Assembly (NCBI GenBank): GCA_030549495.1
Contig: JAUIRK010000341.1
Coordinates: 1 to 64,000, forward strand
Origin: Nectonema munidae
Taxonomy: Eukaryota; Nematomorpha; Nectonematoida; Nectonematidae
Direction of reading: 5' to 3'
Length of the DNA: 64,000 nucleotides
Both the position numbers and the translations under genes were made by a program. This document shows, piece after piece, positions 57,545-64,000 of the stretch. Position 1 is the first letter of the stretch, and every line of letters begins with the position of its first letter. The notes below the pieces were generated by a model. The model saw nothing but the letters and a program-made list of their open reading frames with translations. It ran no database searches and had not been told where the DNA came from.

Positions 57545-59135
57545 ATTTGAAATGACGTTTTGGGCTAGAATTTCTATAAATTCTTCACTCCATCGTGAAG
57601 ACAAATAATTTGGAGTTTTATAGCTTTTCAAAACTCATCATGAACTAATCTGAGAAAATCGGCTTACAAAGAGGATCCAAAATTTAATGAATAGAACAAG
57701 TTACGCTTGATTTCATTTGTTTGAGATATCCAGATCTGTGAATGGAAGACTACTATTCATCGCATGTCGTGAAGCCTATCCCTCCTTATTTCTTTTCACT
57801 ACTTATTGAAACCGATAGTCACAAGTGTAATTAAAGATTTGGATATTCTTACGAAACAACTGCAGGCGTAACAAAAAGCCTTATCGCTAGATATACTATA
57901 CTTTAGCCAAGTGAATGTTTATACAATGGCTTTAAGAACAAACATTTTGTAAATCTTTAGGGAACAGGTTTCTTTGCTGAGAAGGTCCAGCATTTCATGT
58001 TACAAGGTCAAACATGTCTGTCTCTCCTTCAGACCGCATAGAAAGGCTTGTGATTCATTGGTAATAAACTCAATCCTCGTTTATCTGAAAACCGCGTTAT
58101 CCCTAACAATTGACTAATTAATTTTTCTGCCCCTTTAATCTGACTTCACCCTTCAACGCGGACGATATTTTCAGCAAACCAAATGCCCTCACGCGCCCGT
58201 CTGTAAAATTTGTTAAATAGACAGATCAATCATGCAGTGGTATTTTTTGACACACCCACTTAATTGTCAGTGAGCATTAATTGAAACAAATATGGCAGCC
58301 ACAGATTACGCAAATATTAATTCAGCTATCGAGACAGGAAAAAAGCTGACAGGAAGAAATCATAGTGGCATTCCGGGGAATGACGATGAAACCACACCTA
58401 TTTATTTAGCAACATCGAACGCAGCTAGCACAGCACCCTGCAGTTCATCAAGAGCGATACCCCGGCTATGCTCGTCACCACAACAGTTAGCCTTGTTAAA
58501 AGATTTACTGCAGACATCATAAGCAGATTCGCAACAAGATCTTTTAAGTATGGCATAAATAATATGCATTTATCTACAATGTATTACTTTGTGTTTTTCA
58601 TAACATTTTACATTTACTGTTCTTGATAATAAAATTTTTTTATCCTAAACTATTGATTCTGAAACCAAGTTCCATATTCCGTGCTGAATTATGATTCTTT
58701 GTTCCGACAAATTTACAACCCAACAGAATGTCTGTGAAACCAAGTGTTGAATAAACGAGGTCTGCCTGCAATACTACAAAATGGTAGAGAAAGTCGTGGC
58801 TGTATTTTTTCAAGTTCGTCTGTATTTGCCACTTGTCTTTTCAAGAGCAATTTTCATTTTTTACCAATAGGTCCAACGTGTTCTGAACAAAATTTGCTAC
58901 AAATCTCAAATTTATATGAATTATTTATTCAATTCCCTAAGTGATACGCGATAATTGCATCATGATGAAATTTTTTGTACGGAAAATGGTAAACTAAAAA
59001 TTCCCAATATAATGAACTTATAGAAAATAATCTAGTATACTCTATTGTACTCAAACGATTACAGCGGTACCCAATGCGTTAAAGCGGATCTTACTTAAGG
59101 GCAGCATTTATAATTTGCAATATTACAAAAGGCTC
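57545..59135 (+). repeat. ~1-kb dispersed repeat, copy 2, with an insertion
   Basis: Homologous to 49490-50560 at both ends, but carrying extra sequence of about 700 bp at 58068-58765. The copy order and orientation are the same. Shared blocks: AAAAAGCCTTATCG near 57885, TTTGTAAATCTTTAGGGAACAG near 57945, GCGATAATTGCATCATGATGA near 58946. Its function and family are unknown. Confidence 0.65.
58068..58765. mobile_element. Pogo-like non-autonomous insertion
   Basis: The start CCTCGTTTATCTGAAAACCG and the end GTTGAATAAACGAGG are inverted matches over about 11 bp with a pogo-like CCTCGTTTAT core. It fills exactly the region in which this repeat copy exceeds the one at 49.5 kb. It has one 76-codon ORF (58292-58522) of unknown kind, Ser/Ala-rich near its end. 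No exact TA-flanked boundary could be fixed. Confidence 0.5.
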
Positions 59136-60565
59136 ATAAATTTAAAAATTTCAGGATATATACTGATTGAATTTTGTCTGAATTAATTACAAAAGCAAGT
59201 TAAAATTTGATTTGAAAACTACAACTTTCTAATTTTTCTCTCAACCTAGTAGTTTCTACACATCCAGTATTCTTCAAAGTCACCTTCAACATCAGAGTTT
59301 GCGCTAGATACAACTACTATCTCTATATTAAGTTAGATTTTTAAAAGTTAATTTGGCAGTTTAGAAAAAGGAAGATGGATAATTACTCACGTAGGATAAA
59401 TCTGATACTGATTTAATTCTTAGCAATCAAAAACGCTATCATCCCTATCCTGCTTGCACACCACACTTGCTAACCTGGCTCTTGCACCCGATGTACAAAG
59501 ATTAGCAGTTGATAACATGACGCAAATAAGAGAAACGGCATATTATATAGGTTTTAGAATATAGATATATCACATGATCGCTTTTCTTGTAATTGCTATA
59601 TTTCGCATCTAAGGAACTTGAAGCCTGGAATCGCTTGTAGAATTTGAGTTTTCCTTTTAGAGCAAATAATTACGCACTTCCCAAAAACTTGGCTAAAATA
59701 CCACAAATTAAAGAACGTTCCTTTCGGCTTGAAGTACTAAAAATGAAAACAAAGTTTTTTGGCTTGTTTTTTTGTCCACTTCTTGAAAAACTAGCTAGCA
59801 TAATTATGAAAAATAAATATAGAAATACATCAGACCTACATTTATATAAATTATTTGTGTCCCCATTAGACATATAATAATAGGGAAAAAATACGAAAGA
59901 AAAACGCTTAAAACAATAATACAATTTTTGCTAAGTGTTTTACCTTTCCTATCTTTTAACAAATTAAAATAATAAATATATATAAACAAACTAATTTTTT
60001 ATTTACACATTTAAAATTTTTGTGCCATTTGATTTTTTTATAAAAAAATGCTCTTGTGTTGATAAAGTGTGGGCACCGCTGTTATAAAAAAATTCACTGC
60101 TGAGAGAAAGGATTCAAGGAGGCTCTGATATTCAGTTAACTTAGACCTCTTAGTGAATCTTTGACTGGCTTCGACTCCAATGGCTCTGGCCTAATCTTTT
60201 ATGCAACATTCTCTTGTGTGAGGCAAAAGAAGAGGTTAAGTTTTTGGCCTCGGGAATGCTGTTGAGAATCAACAAAGGTCTAAAGATGTTCCCAGTTTCT
60301 GAAATTTGTTTGCAAATCTTGATCGTAAAGCCAAAGAATCAGATATCAAGGTGTCAATGCCTATTTTTATTTGAAATATAAAAAATTTAACTAAATCTTT
60401 TTCTCTGAAATAAAAAAGGAGGTAAGCAGAATATCATTTAAAAAACTAACAGTTTATTATTGAATTAATTGCAAAATATGAAAATAAATGTAAGAAAAAG
60501 CGGAAATTATCTGAATACAAAGGAAGAGAGCAAAAACTTTTTCTTTTTGATGAATGTAAAAGGTT
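59136..60565. other. 3' flank of the Ig gene
   Basis: AT-rich. A possible polyadenylation signal for the minus-strand gene is AATAAA at 60458-60453. GATAAAGTGTGGGCACCGCTG at about 60060-60080 resembles a hAT right end; the only matching duplication (TTATAAAAAAAT) would leave a 33-bp insert, so this is probably a scar or chance. Nothing else recognised. Confidence 0.4.
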
Positions 60566-63049
60566 TCACTTCATTTTCGCCAATCGTTGGTAGCGAGGAT
60601 CTCCTATATAAAAATAATGATTAAATCATCTCTCCCCCACTACAACCAATACGCCCTACCTTTTTGATAGACTTGTATTCTAATGTTCTTGTCGACTTTG
60701 CCATAACTATTGACACCTCTGCAGATATATTCGCCCGCGTCCGTTTCAAGCAGGCCCTGGATTTGAAGCCAAGAAGTTACTTGATACTTGTCAGGTCCCC
60801 CTCTTGCCAAAACAGCCATGTGATTGTCATCACCTATTTAAAATATACGCTATTATTATATCACTTTTTACATTATTTTATTGGTCAGAAATAGAAATTA
60901 AACGGGCTATATACTGTGAATAATTCGATGCACTGTCTAATGTCTATATTGAATTCTTAGATTTTTTATCCTTATAAAAGTCAATCAATCAAAAAGGTGA
61001 CATTCCCAAAACATCAAATTTAGTGATTTAGGAGATTTTAGACACTCCAAGCAAGATGAAGAAAGGCTCATAAAAGTACTTAATCCAAATATTTTCTTGC
61101 ACATTAAAGAAAATTAATACAAAATGCCATATTTTTTTTTATAAATTGTTTATTTTACCTCCCAAACAATATTAATAATCTTTTAGAATCATCAAAGAGA
61201 TAGGGATGTCATGATGCGAAATCAAACCCACTTCGCTCGCCATCTCTGAAATCAAAAATTGAGCAATATATATATATATACAAAAGTGCGTATAAGTATG
61301 AATTCATTTTTTTCAATAAGTGATATTCTAATCAATTTTTAGATCATGGCTGTTTAGTGGAAGAATTTAGTCGCTTATTCCGACTGGATGCCATGTAAAA
61401 TTGTCTATTTCTTTTAGTGTTTTAGACAAGAAAGCGCAATATTGAACTAACGATGAGACGATTAGACTGAGGAAGCGTGCTAATTTATTAATCGAAAACT
61501 AAATTGGGGTTTGGTTAGCGATCCGAAACATGTGTCGCCATTTTTATCCACGATTAATTAAAAAACACGTCTTAATATTTCTTTAACGAACATAATTTTA
61601 CTTGCATCTTTTGGCTGCGTCAAAAATCGTGCTAATTGTAGGAAATGCTTGAATGAAAATTGAAATATATATTATCAACATCTTCACTTACAACTCCTTA
61701 AACCCGAGATTCTGCTGTGTAAGATCAAGTACTCCAAATATCAGAATTTTTATTCCGTACGTTTGGTGCTTAAATTTTGAAAAAAAGGTTAAATTTGATC
61801 TTGATAGGAGTATGGATGACTTCAAAAAGGGAAGAAAATATGTGTGGATTAAATTGCAGTTGAAATCTGCAGGATGTTCGAGTCATCGAAGATAACAGTT
61901 TTTGCTTTTGTGTTAATGTGAACAGGCGTATGCATCATCTGTGTTAGTGAGATAGAACAGGATGAGCGAAATAAATTTGTCCTTCTTCTATAGACACGAA
62001 TATCACCTTTTAAATCTGGAGTACAACCAGGGCTTCGGAGCCTTCTCAAAATTGCTTAACTCCGAAGCATAGATTTTTTGACTACGGCCCCGGCTCCAAG
62101 TATATTTTCAATATTTATTGTGATTTCTTTCATTTATACATAAAGTTCGGAGAAACTTTGCAGATACAAACTAAATATTTGGCATCTTCACTCTGTACAA
62201 AATAATTAAAAACGTCGGACTTAATGAATTTTCGGCCATCGATATAACATGTATTTTTTGAACAATTCTAAAAAAAATAAGTTTGGTGCATAATAAAAAT
62301 TTTCTAAAAATTAAATAGATAAAACTGATTTTTTATTGCCTATATTTATGTTTACACGGAATAAGAAATAGCAAAAAGTATGCCAATGAAAAACCATTAT
62401 ATAAATCTATAATATATAATTATCAATCTTCCAATGAGAACGACATTGCTTCTCATTGACAATGTCGTGTTGTGCTTTCTTGCTTATCGATCTGAAGGAA
62501 AATTATGCAATCTCTTTTACTCTATAATTTATATATGTTGTTTATAAATATTTATTACTTTTACTTCACTGTTTCAGACACATATGTTGACTTGCAGCCG
62601 GTAAGAGGGAGCCGCGCATTAAAATTTGTGACTCCGGCTCTTACTGACAGAATATTACGGCTCCAGGGGCTCCGGCTCCAAAGCCCTTGAGTACAACGCT
62701 TCTATTACAAATGTTTACCTTGATATACCCAAAAAATAGATGATGTGAGATCGCCCCCTGTTCAAATCCGCAGATGAGAAATAATGATATAAAAGAATAA
62801 GTCCTAAAATCGAGGGTATTGATTCGCTATTAAGATTATTATCAAGAAAACCCGGTCTAAAAGGCAGCTTAGATAAAAAAAAAATGGAAGGAAATGAAAT
62901 CATACTTGGTAGATTTATTTTTTCGCCGTTTGGAGTGACAAAAAGCCATTCAACATCTGGAATGGGATAACCACGAAATTCGCAATTCAAAGCTAACTCA
63001 GCTCCCGTCTCGTTGAACACATTTTTACTGCTCGAGTGAATCCAGGGAG
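60566..63049 (-). CDS. IGFBP7/KAZALD-type Ig-domain secreted protein, 3' exons
   Basis: Minus-strand exons: 63049-62906, 60833-60660 and 60603-60566. Borders are GT..AG and all junctions are phase 1, the hallmark of Ig-domain exons. The visible ~118 residues form one I-set Ig domain. The B and C strands (NVFNETGAELALNCEFRGYP, then IPDVEWLFV) are in the first exon. The D-to-G strands (DDNHMAVLARGGPDKYQVTS, WLQIQGLLETDAGEYICRGV) are in the second. Cys/Cys and Trp are all present. RGGP.K(Y/F).VT.WLQIQ is specific to KAZALD1/IGFBP-related proteins, where IGFBP and Kazal modules precede the Ig domain; those exons must be right of the window. The last exon adds GDPRYQRLAKMK and a stop. It is probably extracellular and may bind insulin-like peptides, by family only. 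Confidence 0.82.
60834..62027 (-). other. Intron inside the Ig domain, left part
   Basis: Contains an (AT)n tract near 61267-61280 and AT-rich sequence without recognisable exons. The 80-codon + strand ORF at 61653-61895 has no recognised family. Confidence 0.4.
62028..62689. mobile_element. 662-bp non-autonomous hAT-type element
   Basis: Starts CAGGGCTTCGGAGCC and ends GGCTCCAAAGCCCTTG; the outer 15 bases are inverted repeats with two or three mismatches. An exact 8-bp duplication AGTACAAC flanks it (62020-62027 and 62690-62697). Subterminal GGCTCCGGCTCC motifs recur near both ends. No transposase remains. It is placed in the intron that splits the Ig domain, 216 bp from the exon at 62906. 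Confidence 0.92.
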
Positions 63050-64000
63050 CTGAAATTAAAGTAAAACACAACTCGAATAATTTTCAAATTTGGAAATCGA
63101 TTTAGAGAAAAAGGTATCGTAAGTCAATTGAGAAAATGTATTTTCAAATGAACACTTACATAGCAGGGAAGGAATAAAAGAAAGGAATTATGAGTCGGGC
63201 TTTAAAATTCCCCCAAATTTTGAGCCTGGTTTTGGCTTTAACGGATGCTAATTACATTTTCTGTTTCACCATCATAAAATTAACGCCATTAGAAGAACAA
63301 TCAATAACTTCTTGTTGGAAGTCATCAAAGTTTTACGCCAATTGGCGAATATCGATTAGTAGTGTATATAAATTATAAACAATAACGCAACGACGTATAT
63401 CAAAGTTTGGGCTAACTTGGCAGATCAGATTGAGTTTTAAAATTTATTGTTGAGATTTTTAGCAGCGAAATGTTTACCAAACTAGATTAACTTCATTTTA
63501 AGAAAAAATGTAGCCCAATGACCCCCGTCCCGCTGAATTGAATGGGTCAGTTGGATTGATTACTCTGCACTGAAATGTAATTGTTGGTTAAAATTATATT
63601 TAAAATTTTTAGCAACGAAATATTAGCAAGCTTGATTAGTAACAAAGAAGCTATTGAAGCTATAGAATTTATTTATTTATTATAAATAAATTGTTTGAAA
63701 ATTTATTTATGGCTTGGCTTTATAAATTTAAAGTTAACTCTTTTAATAATAAAAAAAGTAAATGATTATGTAAGAATAAAGCTGCTATATAATTTATTTC
63801 TAGACTTGATTGTTTAAATTTACCCCATCGCCAGACTTCAAATACAGAGGGGGAGGGGGCAAAACAGATTTTAACGGGCCGAGACAATAAGAAAGTGTAC
63901 AGGAGTTTCAGAAGGGGAAAATAAATCCCATGGGGAAAATCCCTTGCCGCTATCTTATCGACAGGACTGTTTACAGTAATTAATAAGGATAAACCTTTTA
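63050..64000. other. Right-edge region, presumably an intron of the Ig gene
   Basis: Upstream on the minus strand of the first visible Ig exon. No Kazal or IGFBP exon was found here. A 62-codon + strand ORF at 63190-63378 is unrecognised. A partial direct repeat (AATTTTTAGCAACGAAATATTAGCA against GATTTTTAGCAGCGAAATGTTTACCAA) occurs at about 63606 and 63456. Confidence 0.4.

Noticed and set aside
58292-58522. 76-codon ORF as a real gene
   Set aside because: Lies inside a pogo-like non-autonomous insertion and matches no family; kept only as a note there.
60024-60095. Tiny hAT insertion with TTATAAAAAAAT duplications
   Set aside because: The insert would be only 33 bp with one terminus; the A/T-rich duplication may be chance.

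Overview
The window is eukaryotic and almost certainly from an invertebrate animal with an AT-rich, transposon-dense genome. The evidence is coding exons with GT..AG introns, metazoan gene families (MFSD6, ORC6 and an IGFBP7/KAZALD-type Ig protein), non-LTR retrotransposons, hAT/piggyBac/Tigger DNA transposons and a tRNA-derived SINE. An arthropod is most likely. A copepod is my guess, but nothing in the sequence proves it. No bacterial operon, CRISPR array, retrovirus, LTR element or Polinton was recognised.

Host genes. (1) An MFSD6-type 12-helix transporter lies on the + strand at 14561-36639. I reconstructed it from nine exons whose splice phases all agree (2043 nt, 680 codons plus stop). 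(2) An ORC6 (origin recognition complex subunit 6) gene lies on the + strand at 48290-51734, in six exons with agreeing phases (708 nt, 235 codons plus stop). Most of its exons are too short or too broken up to stand out as ORFs. (3) The 3' half of a secreted Kazal/Ig-domain protein of the IGFBP7/KAZALD1 family lies on the - strand at 60566-63049. Its single Ig domain is split over two phase-1/1 exons, and its 5' end is beyond the right edge. A tentative two-exon minus-strand micro-gene lies at 10868-11160.

Layout. 1-1990 is a 36-bp satellite, followed by a ~28-bp minisatellite. 3600-5330 is a decayed LINE cut by a hAT MITE. 8424-10708 is a piggyBac element with both ends and a frameshifted transposase. 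14561-36639 is MFSD6, whose introns carry a 1.4-kb hAT derivative with an internal 40-bp array, several MITEs, Tigger and CR1-like fragments, a tRNA-derived SINE, a 162-bp tandem repeat and a perfect 31-bp hairpin. 37400-43920 is a CR1/Jockey-like LINE split by a nearly full RTE-type LINE with an uninterrupted 990-residue ORF and a 17-bp target duplication. 44200-48290 is AT-rich and holds a piggyBac MITE and a 425-bp element with 8-bp duplications. ORC6 follows, then a poly-G stretch that looks like a sequence artefact, a broken ZBED5-like hAT gene, a Tigger-like element, a ~1-kb repeat shared with ORC6 intron 3, and the Ig gene, which has a further hAT MITE inside its split-Ig intron.

The most unusual points are: a diverged, inverted relative of the left-edge satellite 54 kb away (54840-55075); a hAT derivative whose subterminal sequence has grown into an array of TIR-like motifs; six hAT-like non-autonomous elements from five families (five with exact 8-bp duplications, one with 7/8); and the clean reconstruction of ORC6 from exon fragments.
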